Source: Dermacoccus abyssi
GTDB lineage: Bacteria; Actinomycetota; Actinomycetes; Actinomycetales; Dermatophilaceae
Strand: one strand, 5' to 3'
Length of the DNA: 64,000 nucleotides
NCBI RefSeq assembly: GCF_034541975.1
Contig: NZ_JAVYJM010000001.1
Program-made: the position numbers and the translations under genes
Notes under the pieces: generated by a model
Told to the model about the DNA's origin: nothing
Database searches by the model: none
What the model saw: only the letters and a program-made list of their open reading frames with translations
In this document: positions 16,510 through 24,692 of the stretch, one piece after another
Layout: every line of letters begins with the position of its first letter
Numbering within the stretch: position 1 is the first letter of the stretch

Positions 16510-16797
16510 ATGCGTCACTACGAGATGATGATCATCCTCGACGGCGAGCTCGACGAGCGTACGGTCCAGCCCTCGCTGGAGAAGTTCCTCACCGTCGTCA
16601 CGAAGGACGGTGGCACCGTCGACAACGTCGACACCTGGGGCCGTCGTCGCATGGCGTACGACATCAAGAAGAAGTCCGAAGGCATCTACGTCGTGGTCGA
16701 CTTCACGTCCACCCCGGCCACCGCCGCAGAGCTTGACCGCCAGCTGGGCCTCAACGAGTCCATCCTGCGCACCAAGATCCTGCGCAAGGACGCCTGA
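16510..16797 (+). CDS. rpsF: 30S ribosomal protein bS6
   Basis: A 95-aa protein starting MRHYEMMIILDGELDERTVQ at the ATG 16510, ten bases after AAAGGAGGTG. The bS6 hallmarks are visible: the first strand MMIILD, the WGRRRMAYDIKKKSEGIY segment that contacts 16S rRNA and bS18, and the closing ILRTKILRKDA. Length is normal. It is first of rpsF-ssb-rpsR-rplI, where S6 and S18 bind each other on the small-subunit platform. Confidence 0.97.
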   Translation: MRHYEMMIILDGELDERTVQPSLEKFLTVVTKDGGTVDNVDTWGRRRMAYDIKKKSEGIYVVVDFTSTPATAAELDRQLGLNESILRTKILRKDA

Positions 16798-16830
16798 GAA
16801 CTCCCCACACTTAAGTAGGAGGAACCACCC

Positions 16831-17427
16831 ATGGCTGCAGGCGACGTCAACATCACCGTGATCGGCAACCTCACCGCCGACCCCGAGCTTCGGTACACGC
16901 CGAACGGGGCAGCGGTCGCCAACTTCACCGTGGCCTCGACCCCCCGCCAGTTCGACCGTCAGTCGAACGAGTGGAAGGACGGCGAGACCCTCTTCATGCG
17001 TTGCTCCATCTGGCGTGAAGCGGCGGAGAACGTCTCCGAGTCCCTGCAGCGCGGCACTCGGGTCGTCGTCACCGGCCGACTGAAGTCTCGTTCGTACGAG
17101 ACGAAGGAAGGCGAGAAGCGCACGACGACCGAGCTCGAGGTCGACGAGATCGGCCCCTCGCTGCGTTACGCCACGGCGAAGGTCAACAAGACCCAGCGCT
17201 CCGGCGGCCCCGGCGGCGGCTTCGGAGGAGGCCAGGGGGGCGGCAACGGTGGTGGTTTCGGTGGCGGCCAGCAGGGCGGCAACTTCGGTGGCAGCCCCAA
17301 CGACGACCCGTGGGCAACCGGTGGCAACACCGGCGGCCAGCAGGGTGGTCAGGGCAACGCCGGCGGTCAGCAGGGCGGCAATGGTGGCTGGTCCACCGGC
17401 CCGTCCTATGATGAGCCCCCGTTCTGA
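16831..17427 (+). CDS. ssb: Single-stranded DNA-binding protein
   Basis: A 198-aa SSB with AGGAGG upstream. The OB fold spans about residues 1-110 (INITVIGNLTADPELRYTPN-like start, then FMRCSIWREAAENVSESLQ and GTRVVVTGRLKSRSYETKEG). A long Gly/Gln-rich linker made of GGGFGGGQ/GGNFGG units (about 125-185) follows. The acidic protein-interaction tip ends YDEPPF. Such glycine-rich linkers are usual in actinobacterial SSBs. It lies between the S6 and S18 genes in the canonical order. Confidence 0.95.
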   Translation: MAAGDVNITVIGNLTADPELRYTPNGAAVANFTVASTPRQFDRQSNEWKDGETLFMRCSIWREAAENVSESLQRGTRVVVTGRLKSRSYETKEGEKRTTTELEVDEIGPSLRYATAKVNKTQRSGGPGGGFGGGQGGGNGGGFGGGQQGGNFGGSPNDDPWATGGNTGGQQGGQGNAGGQQGGNGGWSTGPSYDEPPF

Positions 17428-17554
17428 TCGGCTCCTCCTCACACCGGTCGTGATTCGTCACGACCCACCTCGCACCGGCCGACGGCCGAGGCGAAACAAG
17501 ACACTCGCTATCCCGAGTCACCCACTCGGGCTCTCATAGAAGGAGAGCACCACG

Positions 17555-17791
17555 ATGGCAAAGCCCGTTGTGCGTAAGCCCAAGAAGAAGGCCAACCCGC
17601 TGAAGGCGGCGAAGGTCGAGAACATCGACTACAAGGACGCAGCCCTGCTGCGCAAGTTCATCTCCGACCGCGGCAAGATCCGTGCGCGTCGCGTCACGGG
17701 CGTCTCCGTCCAGGAGCAGCGCCTCATCGCCAACGCCGTCAAGAACGCCCGCGAGATGGCCCTGCTGCCGTACTCGAGCTCGGCTCGCTGA
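17555..17791 (+). CDS. rpsR: 30S ribosomal protein bS18
   Basis: A 78-aa basic protein with AGAAGGAGAG upstream of the ATG. It contains IDYKDAALLRKFISDRGKI and RRVTGVSVQEQRLIANAVK, which define S18. The N-terminus lacks a CxxC zinc site, that is, it is the zinc-independent form. It binds S6, encoded two genes upstream. Confidence 0.96.
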   Translation: MAKPVVRKPKKKANPLKAAKVENIDYKDAALLRKFISDRGKIRARRVTGVSVQEQRLIANAVKNAREMALLPYSSSAR

Positions 17792-17813
17792 TCAGGCGGA
17801 AAGGAACACCATC

Positions 17814-18260
17814 ATGAAGGTCATCCTGACGCACGAGGTTTCCAAGCTCGGCACGGCCGGTGACGTCGTCGACGTCAAGCCCGGCTTCGCCCGCAACTAC
17901 CTCCTGCCGAACAACCTCGCCACCGAATGGACGAAGGGCGGCCAGAAGCAGGTCGACTCCATCCAGAAGGCTCGCGAGTCCCGCGCCGTCAAGACGCTCG
18001 AAGAGGCTCAGTCCATCAAGGGCAACCTCGAGAACGCCAAGGTGACGCTGAAGGCGCGCTCCGGTGAGAACGGTCGCCTCTTCGGCGCCGTGACCACGCA
18101 CGAGATCGCCGACGCCATCAAGGAAGCCGGCGCCGGCTCCGTCGACAAGCGCAAGATCGAGATCACCACCCCGATCCGCTCGCTCGGCGACCACAGCGTC
18201 CTCGTCCGCCTCCACCCGGAGGTCCAGGCGAGGGTCAAGCTGAACGTCGCGCGCGCCTGA
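17814..18260 (+). CDS. rplI: 50S ribosomal protein bL9
   Basis: A 148-aa protein from the ATG at 17814, preceded by GGAAAGGAAC. The N-terminal domain reads MKVILTHEVSKLGTAGDVVD with the PGFARNYLLPNNLA rRNA-binding segment. A long central helix follows (about 45-75), then the C-terminal domain ending PEVQARVKLNVARA. It closes the ribosomal/ssb cluster and is followed by a strong terminator. dnaB, adjacent in many actinobacteria, lies 6.4 kb further on here. Confidence 0.96.
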   Translation: MKVILTHEVSKLGTAGDVVDVKPGFARNYLLPNNLATEWTKGGQKQVDSIQKARESRAVKTLEEAQSIKGNLENAKVTLKARSGENGRLFGAVTTHEIADAIKEAGAGSVDKRKIEITTPIRSLGDHSVLVRLHPEVQARVKLNVARA

Positions 18261-18278
18261 CGCGTTCGCGTAGACCAC

Positions 18279-18319
18279 GCAGAAGCTCCCACCCTCCTGG
18301 CGAGGGTGGGAGCTTCTGC
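18279..18319 (+). terminator. Terminator of the rpsF-rplI operon
   Basis: A perfect 18-bp inverted repeat, GCAGAAGCTCCCACCCTC with a 5-base loop and its complement, 18 bp after rplI. Confidence 0.88.
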
Positions 18320-18369
18320 ATGTCGTGGGCAGAACTGTCCTCGACGACGTTCGATCTCGCGTACGCATG

Positions 18370-18415
18370 GCGAAGGCCCCGGCACATCCTCCTCGGATGT
18401 CCACGGGGCCTTCGC
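18370..18415 (-). terminator. Terminator of the minus-strand beta-lactamase-fold gene
   Basis: GCGAAGGCCCC and GGGGCCTTCGC form the outer stem, with GACATCC/GGATGTC-like pairing inside. It lies 20 bp past the convergent gene's stop. Confidence 0.75.
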
Positions 18416-18434
18416 CGTCACACTTCGAGGACTG

Positions 18435-19259
18435 TCACAGTGGCGTCGCGAGGTGATCCCACATCGTCTTCGCGACGCGGTTGGCCACGCTCGTACCGAT
18501 GGCCATCGTGGGGGTGCGCTGCAGGATGGCGAGCGTGTGGTTGCGTCCGTAGCCACCGACGTGGCCGACGCTGTTGATGCGCCACTGACCGTTGTAGGGC
18601 AGCCACCCGTTCTTGACCTGGGAGGTGCCGTACGTGCCGACACCCCAGCGCTGGCCGGAGGTCACCTGACCCATGAGCGTGCTGATGTAGCCGCGGTTGG
18701 TGCTGTTGAGCACCCGCCCGAACCAGAAGATCTCGTCCATGAGCACCATCTGGTCGTAGGCGGACGTCGTCGTCAGGCCCCAGGCCTTGTTCGTCACCGT
18801 CTGGTACATGCGCAGCTTCGTGGCCATGGCCTGAACGGCCGGCGCGCCGCCGACGCTCTTCCACAGGTTCGTCGCAGCGTTGTTGTCGCTGTAGCGGATC
18901 ATGATGCTCGCCTGCGACTTCTCCCACGCCGTCAGGGCGCGCCCGAGGCGCTGAGCACGGTCACACACCGTGGCGAGGATGAGCACCTTGACGATGCTGG
19001 CGCACTCGTTGCGCACTCCCGCGCTGTACTGCCAGAACCGGCCGGAGCGGCGGTCGTAGACGGCGACCGACAGGGTTCCGGTCGTCGCCGCATCGATGGC
19101 GTAGATCTTGTCGCGAAGGCCCACGGTGGTGGCAGAGGCCTCAGCTGCGCCGACGAGACTCGGCAGCGCGAGAGCCGTGCCGGCGCCACCGGCGCCCAGG
19201 ACGACGCCTCGTCGAGTGTACCCCTTGGGGGTTTCATGATGCTTTCCGACGCGAGCCAT
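18435..19259 (-). CDS. Exported class A beta-lactamase-fold serine hydrolase
   Basis: A 274-aa protein. The N-terminus carries a twin-arginine-type signal (YTRRGVVLGAGGAGTALALP) with a likely cleavage near AEASA. The penicillin-recognising fold is supported by the Ser88-Ile-Val-Lys91 active-site motif and Ser124-Asp-Asn126. The third motif is Lys216-Asn-Gly218 instead of Lys-Thr-Gly. No Glu166-type omega-loop motif was found by eye. Proteins of this kind in actinobacteria are often of unknown role rather than drug-hydrolysing enzymes. The gene stands alone, convergent with rplI. Confidence 0.75.
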   Translation of the reverse strand: MARVGKHHETPKGYTRRGVVLGAGGAGTALALPSLVGAAEASATTVGLRDKIYAIDAATTGTLSVAVYDRRSGRFWQYSAGVRNECASIVKVLILATVCDRAQRLGRALTAWEKSQASIMIRYSDNNAATNLWKSVGGAPAVQAMATKLRMYQTVTNKAWGLTTTSAYDQMVLMDEIFWFGRVLNSTNRGYISTLMGQVTSGQRWGVGTYGTSQVKNGWLPYNGQWRINSVGHVGGYGRNHTLAILQRTPTMAIGTSVANRVAKTMWDHLATPL

Positions 19260-19342
19260 GTGGCCTCCCGAACTTCTGTGGTGTGGCCCTCAGGGTACGT
19301 GCAGTCAAGCGTCGTTCTGTCGACTTCGGCATGTCGATTCGG

Positions 19343-20662
19343 TTACGGAACAGCCAGTTCCATCCACGCGTCCACGCGGCGGCGACGATCCAGCACGACG
19401 CAGCGAGCCGTCAGGTAGAGCGAGTAGCAAACCCACAGAGCGGTCAGCGGGGCCGCGACGTCCAGCCCCTCGAGCCACTCGTCGGCGAGCATGAGCACGC
19501 CCAGGGCCGGGAGGTAGGCGAGCAGGAGGGCGACCTGTGCCTTGGCGAGGAATGGGCCGTCTCCGGCCCCCATGAGGACGCCGTCGAGGACGAAGAGGAC
19601 CCCCGCGACCGGTTGGACGAGGGCGATGACGACCAGGGCGCCCGTGGTCGCGCGCAACACCGAGGGGTCGTCGGAGAACAGGTGGGGCAGGGGCCACGCG
19701 GCGGCGAGTGTCAGCAGGCCCGCTGCGGCACCGCTGTACCAGCCCCAGCGGGTGATGACGGCCGAGAGCTCGCGCGTCTCGTCGTGGTCGCCGCGCCCGA
19801 GCGACTCCCCGATGAGTGCCTGCGCGGCGATGGCAATGGCATCGAGGGCGAAGGTGAGAAAGGTGAAGATCGTCATCGCGACCTGGTGCGCGGCCAGCGT
19901 CGTGGCACCGAACGTGCCGGCCGCCGCCGTCGTCAGCAGCAGGACGGCGCGCAGCGCCACCGTGCGCACGAGCAGCGGCGCGCCGAAGCGGGCAGCCGCC
20001 AGGACGCGGGCGGGATGGGGACGCAGGTCGAGGTGGCGGGTGCGGCGCACGATGGAGACGAGTAGCGCCAGGGCCATGAGCCACTGTGCGACCACCGTTC
20101 CCACGGCGGCACCGGCCAGCCCCCAGCCGACCACGAGGACGAGAAAGGCGTTGAGAGCGGCGTTGACCGCAAAACCGATGCCTGTCACCCACAGAGGCGT
20201 CTTCGTGTCCTGGAGGCCCCGGAGAAGGCCCTGTGCCGCGAGGGCGATGAGCATGGCCGGGATGCCGACGGAGCTGATCTGGAGGTAGGTCGTGGCTTGG
20301 TCGACCACGTCGGCCCCGCCCGAGCCACTCATGGCGCGTGCTGCGGGACGGGCGAGGACTGCGGTGACGGCGGACAGCGGCAGGCCGAGAGCGAGGGCCA
20401 ACCAGACACCGTCGAGGCCGGCCTGGACGGCGTCGTCCTGGTGGCCGCGGCCGAGGTGTCGTGCCACGACGGCGGTCGTCGCATAGGCGAGGAAGACGAA
20501 GATGCCGGTGGCGGTGAGGAGGATCGCGCTCGCGGCTCCGAGCGCGGCGAGCGCCGACGTTCCGAGGCGCCCCACGACGACCGAATCGGTGAGGAGAAAC
20601 AGGGGCTCTGCGATCAGGGTGAAGAACGCAGGCACCGCGAGTCGGGCGATGGGGTGCGTCAC
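19343..20662 (-). CDS. MATE-family efflux transporter (DinF-like)
   Basis: A 439-aa protein with about twelve membrane helices in two similar halves; the GTG start at 20662-20660 follows an AGGAG on the minus strand. It begins HPIARLAVPAFFTLIAEPLF and includes LTDSVVVGRLGTSALAALG, the MATE signature in helix 1-2. The corresponding region of the second half includes LAAHQVAMTIFTFLTFALDA. DinF-type MATE proteins export cationic or oxidised small molecules using ion gradients. The gene has no obvious partner and diverges from the NlpC/P60 gene across about 350 bp. Confidence 0.88.
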   Translation of the reverse strand: MTHPIARLAVPAFFTLIAEPLFLLTDSVVVGRLGTSALAALGAASAILLTATGIFVFLAYATTAVVARHLGRGHQDDAVQAGLDGVWLALALGLPLSAVTAVLARPAARAMSGSGGADVVDQATTYLQISSVGIPAMLIALAAQGLLRGLQDTKTPLWVTGIGFAVNAALNAFLVLVVGWGLAGAAVGTVVAQWLMALALLVSIVRRTRHLDLRPHPARVLAAARFGAPLLVRTVALRAVLLLTTAAAGTFGATTLAAHQVAMTIFTFLTFALDAIAIAAQALIGESLGRGDHDETRELSAVITRWGWYSGAAAGLLTLAAAWPLPHLFSDDPSVLRATTGALVVIALVQPVAGVLFVLDGVLMGAGDGPFLAKAQVALLLAYLPALGVLMLADEWLEGLDVAAPLTALWVCYSLYLTARCVVLDRRRRVDAWMELAVP

Positions 20663-21017
20663 ACGGCTCCTAACGTCTCACGATGCGAGATGCACCACAC
20701 ATTTTTTCGCGGAGTGTCGGCGCGCCTTCCATGACGTTCGACCTGTATCTGATACTGGCCGAAATTCTGCAGAACCACGCACGATCGGGTGATTCACAGC
20801 GTCGTGCTTTTACGCGCATACTGCTCGACGAGTCAAGCATCCACCCCTGCGTGTCGGCAACTTTCACTTTCTTCACAGGGTCCGGTCAGGCACAGTAAAC
20901 GAGCACCTTTGTGAGCGGGGGCTGGCAGGGGTGTGGCAGTGACGTGCGCACGCACCCGACGTCCGAGACGTCGGGGGTGTGCACGTCGTGACGACTTCAC
21001 CTAGGAAGGCTGCTCAT
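20663..21017. other. Divergent control region, no gene
   Basis: This is 355 bases between the MATE and NlpC/P60 starts. The part at about 20750-20890 is AT-richer than its surroundings and probably holds both promoters. A TCCGAGACGTCGGG-like small inverted repeat lies at about 20962-20975. I looked for a cyclic-di-AMP riboswitch core and did not find one. Confidence 0.4.
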
Positions 21018-22082
21018 TTGAGTACCCACGTTCCCTTGCACATGAGGCGGCGCCAACGCTCTACCTCTGCGCTGCCGCGCCTGACGGTCAAGCAAGCCGT
21101 CGGCGCCGGTGTTGCGCTCGCCATTCCGACGGGTGGCACGCTGATGGCGGCCGCGCCGGCGCTCGCCGCGCCCGGTGACGACACCACCAACGGCTCCGCC
21201 TCCACCCCCCGCCCGACGCTCTCGTACGGCTCGCGCGGCGCCGCCGTCAAGATCGTTCAGGCCCGCGTCGGTGTCACCGCCGACGGCATCTTCGGCCCCG
21301 CCACGCTGAGCGCGGTCAAGACGTTCCAGCGCGCCAACGGCCTCGTGCCGGACGGCATCGTGGGAGCGCGCACCTGGGCCAAGGTGGGCGGCTCGGCCGT
21401 CACGCCGACGCGTCCGACGACACCCACCACGGGCACGACGACGCCCACGGTGCCGACGACCACGACCCCGGCCTGCTCGCCGACGTCGACGACGTTGCGC
21501 ATGGGCAACTCGGGCCAGCTCGTCAAGGTGCTGCAGGACCGTCTCGGCCTGCCCACGGACGGTTGGTTCGGTGCCGACACGAAGGCCAAGGTGCTCGCCT
21601 TCCAGCGCGCAACCGGTCTGTACGCGGACGGCATCGTCGGCCCGCGCACGTGGACGAAGCTCGGATGCGTCGGCCCGAACGCCCCGCAGCCGACGACGCC
21701 GCCGGTGTCGACGCCGTCCGTGCCGAGTACTCCGGCCACGGGTACCGCGGCGCAGGTCATCGCCTTCGCCCAGACGTTCGCGGGAACGCCGTACGTGTGG
21801 GGCGGTTCGTCGCCTGCCGGCTTCGACTGCTCCGGTCTGACGAGCTACGTGTTCAAGAACTTCGGCTACTACATGCCGCGTACCGCGGCTCAGCAGCAGG
21901 CGTACTTCCCGCGTGTCTCCGACCCGCAGCCCGGTGACCTCGTCTTCTGGGGTTACCCGGCGTACCACGTCGGTATCTACGTGGGGAACGGCATGATGAT
22001 CGACTCGTCGCAGCCGGGCGTTCCGGTTGCGATGCGCAAGGTCTACAGATTGCCGTCGGGGTACGCGCGCGTCATCAAGTAG
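21018..22082 (+). CDS. Secreted NlpC/P60 peptidoglycan hydrolase with two PG-binding domains
   Basis: A 354-aa protein if started at the TTG at 21018, which has AGGAAGG eight bases upstream; the in-frame GTG at 20979 would add 13 residues but has a poorer ribosome site. A signal segment ends around MAAAPALAAP. Two PG_binding_1 repeats follow (LVPDGIVGARTWAK; LYADGIVGPRTWTK), joined by Pro/Thr-rich linkers. The C-terminal NlpC/P60 domain has its nucleophile in GFDCSGLTSYVF and its histidine in YPAYHVGIYVG. It should cleave D-Glu-diamino acid bonds in the wall. It is a tandem neighbour of a matching M23 protein. Confidence 0.9.
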   Translation: MSTHVPLHMRRRQRSTSALPRLTVKQAVGAGVALAIPTGGTLMAAAPALAAPGDDTTNGSASTPRPTLSYGSRGAAVKIVQARVGVTADGIFGPATLSAVKTFQRANGLVPDGIVGARTWAKVGGSAVTPTRPTTPTTGTTTPTVPTTTTPACSPTSTTLRMGNSGQLVKVLQDRLGLPTDGWFGADTKAKVLAFQRATGLYADGIVGPRTWTKLGCVGPNAPQPTTPPVSTPSVPSTPATGTAAQVIAFAQTFAGTPYVWGGSSPAGFDCSGLTSYVFKNFGYYMPRTAAQQQAYFPRVSDPQPGDLVFWGYPAYHVGIYVGNGMMIDSSQPGVPVAMRKVYRLPSGYARVIK

Positions 22083-22473
22083 GGATCACCAAAGCCTCCG
22101 CGGTGTGACGGGGATGGCGCTCGGATCGGTTCGGTACCGGCAGTGGGGAAGCTGACACGGTCGACGAGCTGAGCGCCGTCCCACATCGTGGACAAAATTG
22201 AAGAAGAAATTTTCTGTCGAGCATTTTTTCGAAGAGCGAAAGGATGTTCGATTCGTGCTGCCCGAAAACTCGCACAATTCGCCCGAATTTCCCGTCATCA
22301 CAGGCAGATCACGGCGGCTCTGAACGACACGAGTGTAATTTTTTCGGTGCTTTGAAGCGCTCATTCGGTGGGGCATCCTCGGTCATGTCACGCATTCAGC
22401 GTGGCCTCAGATCCCTGTGAGCGCGTTGTCGGCTTCGCCCGTGCGCTCCACGAACTCACGGAGTGCAGAAGCC
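22083..22473. other. AT-richer gap between the two hydrolase genes
   Basis: This is 391 bases with no supported gene. The stretch 22185-22350 has several poly-A and poly-T runs, unusual in this genome, and probably holds the terminator of the first gene and the promoter of the second. No clear perfect hairpin was found. Confidence 0.35.
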
Positions 22474-23619
22474 ATGACGAAGTACGTGCCCAAGCATCTC
22501 TCCTCGCATGCCGGCTACCTCGACTCGGCTCGTGTCGGTGCCGCAGCTGCGCGCAGTGGTCGTTCCGCCGTCGCGCTCGGTGTGAGTGCGGCCCTTCCGA
22601 CCGGTGCGGCAGCCCTCATGGCGGCCCCCGCTCTCGCCGTCGAAGGCGACAAGGCCGCCGAGGCAGCTGCCGGTGACACCCCCAAGACGGTGGCGTTCGG
22701 CGCTCGTGGTGGTGACGTGACGCAGGTCCAGGCCCGCCTGGCGCTCGTGCGTGACGGCATCTACGGCCCCATCACGACCGCCGCGGTCAAGGACTTCCAG
22801 CGCGCCAACAACCTTTCCGTCGACGGTGTCGTCGGATCGAAGACCTGGTCCGTTCTCAACGCCACGTCGACGAAGCCCGCCTCGAAGCCGGGTTCGAAGG
22901 ACTCGGTCGTCAACATCGGCGACGAGGGCGCCGTCGTGCGCGCGGTGCAGAAGAAGCTCGGCATCACGGCCGACGGTGTCTTCGGCCCGAAGACGCTCAC
23001 CGCCGTCAAGGCGTTCCAGACCGATAAGGGCCTCGCCGTCGACGGCATTGTCGGCGTCCGCACGACCTACGCGCTCGCCAAGACGGATGCTGCTTCCGCC
23101 AAGAAGAGCACGCCCAAGAGCTCGTCGAAGAAGGTGGCCCGCAAGGCTGCTCGTCCGACGCTCGTGAGCCCGAACGCCCCCTACGAACTGCCGTTCCCGA
23201 GCGGTTACGCGGCGCCGATCTCGCAGGGCCCGTACGGCTCGGCCAGCCACTACAAGTGGAACGACAAGCACCACGTCGACTTCGCGGTGCCCGCAGGGAC
23301 GCCCGTCGTCGCGTCGGCCTCCGGCGTCGTCATCATGGCGGAGTACAACACCGGCGGCGGCAACACCATCCTCATCCGCGACGCCTCCGGTCACGCGATG
23401 GAGTACGCGCACCTGTCGTCCATGAACGTCGTTCCCGGTCAGCGTGTCGTCCAGGGTCAGCAGATCGCTCGCTCGGGCAACACGGGCAACTCCACCGGCC
23501 CGCACCTGCACTGGGGCATCGTGGACGGACGCAACTTCGTGAGCATCAAGATCGCGGAGTCGAAGGAGCTCGGTACGATGTACGTGCCCGGCACACTCGC
23601 GATGTCGCGCAACGGCTGA
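22474..23619 (+). CDS. Secreted M23 peptidoglycan endopeptidase with two PG-binding domains
   Basis: A 381-aa protein from the ATG at 22474, preceded by CACGGAG; upstream in-frame GTG is less likely. The signal region contains PTGAAALMAAPALA, close to the NlpC protein's PTGGTLMAAAPALA. Two PG_binding_1 repeats follow (LSVDGVVGSKTWS; LAVDGIVGVRTTYA), then a basic Lys/Ser linker. The M23 domain has its zinc ligands in HHVDFAVPAGTP, YAHLSS and GPHLHWGIVDG. All ligands of an active LytM-type enzyme are present. It probably cleaves stem-peptide cross-links. Confidence 0.92.
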   Translation: MTKYVPKHLSSHAGYLDSARVGAAAARSGRSAVALGVSAALPTGAAALMAAPALAVEGDKAAEAAAGDTPKTVAFGARGGDVTQVQARLALVRDGIYGPITTAAVKDFQRANNLSVDGVVGSKTWSVLNATSTKPASKPGSKDSVVNIGDEGAVVRAVQKKLGITADGVFGPKTLTAVKAFQTDKGLAVDGIVGVRTTYALAKTDAASAKKSTPKSSSKKVARKAARPTLVSPNAPYELPFPSGYAAPISQGPYGSASHYKWNDKHHVDFAVPAGTPVVASASGVVIMAEYNTGGGNTILIRDASGHAMEYAHLSSMNVVPGQRVVQGQQIARSGNTGNSTGPHLHWGIVDGRNFVSIKIAESKELGTMYVPGTLAMSRNG

Positions 23620-23634
23620 CCCGCCGTGTGCTCA

Positions 23635-23674
23635 CCGACGGGCGCCTCTTCCGACTGGGAGAGGCGCCCGTCGG
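23635..23674 (+). terminator. Terminator after the M23 gene
   Basis: A perfect 15-bp inverted repeat, CCGACGGGCGCCTCT with a 10-base loop and its complement, 15 bp after the stop. Confidence 0.85.
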
Positions 23675-23699
23675 CGTTCGCGAGCGTAGGGGTCGGGGC

Positions 23700-24011
23700 G
23701 TGTCGTTGAACAGTCGTGAACGTGAAGTCACCGGTGAGCAGTTGCGTCGTCACGTCGAGGTGCTCGGGGTGAGCGAGCAGGCGCTGGCAGCCTGGCTTGA
23801 CCTCGAACCGCAGGCGGTGGAGGACACCGTTGCCGTGCGGGGTGCGGATCCTGTCGTCGTGTGGCTCGTGCGGGACGGGCTGGACGCGCTGGCACGTCAC
23901 CGCGGCGTGAACGCAGGTGGGTGGACGGTGTTGACGGACTCGTCCCGGCAAGCCGCGCAGCGCTGGTTCCGTTTGCGGGCGGTTCCACCGGTGGAGTCCT
24001 TCAAGGGGTGA
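23700..24011 (+). CDS. DUF2316 family protein
   Basis: A 103-aa protein from the GTG at 23700. It begins with REREVTGEQLRRHVEVLG and contains ALAAWLDLEPQAVEDTVAV and GADPVVVWLVRDGLDAL, which I recognise as the DUF2316 pattern, a helix-turn-helix-like small fold of unknown function. The end, RQAAQRWFRLR, also fits. It lies 26 bp after a terminator, so its promoter must be within or right beside that hairpin. Nothing in its surroundings predicts a role. Confidence 0.7.
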   Translation: MSLNSREREVTGEQLRRHVEVLGVSEQALAAWLDLEPQAVEDTVAVRGADPVVVWLVRDGLDALARHRGVNAGGWTVLTDSSRQAAQRWFRLRAVPPVESFKG

Positions 24012-24692
24012 CGAAGGCCGCCGGGGCTTTACCGGTGGCCGGCTCCGACCCGGTGCTCCGAGCGCAGCGGCGTCGCTTCGGATTTCGGTCTGTGCCGGGT
24101 GGTTGCGTGTCGAAGCGTGCTGCACGGTCGGTTTCTTGATTTGGTGAGGGTGGCGTCTCGGTTCGTCAGCCCCCAACCGCTCGTCGCCGAAGGACGCAGG
24201 CTCGCTTCGCGGGTCGGCGTCCGGGGTTCGTCGGCGAGCACCATCGCGAGCCGGGACGCCACCACGTCGCCTTCGCGTCCGGCAGGCCGGTTTCACGTCG
24301 TGATTTCGCCCAGCCAGGTCGGGCGGACGGGGCCCGAACGGCGGTTGATCGTACGATGAACGATCCCAACGCCTGTGGACGGCAATATTTCTTGTCGCAC
24401 AGGTCGGAAGAATTCTTCGTCCCCAGGCTGGGGACGAAGAATGCGCCGTCATGACGGGGATTTCGGAGGGTCGGTTCGTTTCGTCCACAGGCTTGTCCCC
24501 GTGTTTCCCACAGGGGTGGACGGCGTTTCCAACACGTTGTGCACAACGTTGCCCACAGGCCGGTTGGTGAACGGACGGGGTTGCTCCGTACGGTTGTCGG
24601 TGCTGAGTGAGATGGTGCCTTCTGTGCCGCTCGAGGTGGCACCGACGGGCAGTGCGACGCGGCGAGTTCGCGCCGGGATGAGGAGTGGCGGC
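24012..24692. promoter_or_regulatory. Long dnaB upstream region with CACAGG motifs
   Basis: These are 681 bases with no supported gene; all open frames here look like shadows. Between 24370 and 24560 there is a cluster of DnaA-box-like sites: the reverse of CCTGTGGACGG (24372), TTGTCGCACAGG (24392), CGTCCACAGG (24482), TTTCCCACAGG (24505), TTGTGCACAA (24537-24546) and TTGCCCACAGG (24549). A 31-bp perfect palindrome lies in their midst. Confidence 0.45.
24412..24442. repeat. 31-bp perfect palindrome upstream of dnaB
   Basis: ATTCTTCGTCCCCAG, one G, then the exact complement. It has no T-tract after it and lies 250 bp before the dnaB start, so it is more like an operator or replication-protein site than a terminator. 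Confidence 0.6.

Noticed and set aside
20860..21000. A cyclic-di-AMP riboswitch upstream of the NlpC/P60 gene
   Set aside because: Such genes often carry one in actinobacteria, but I could not find the conserved core or its pairing here or upstream of the M23 gene.
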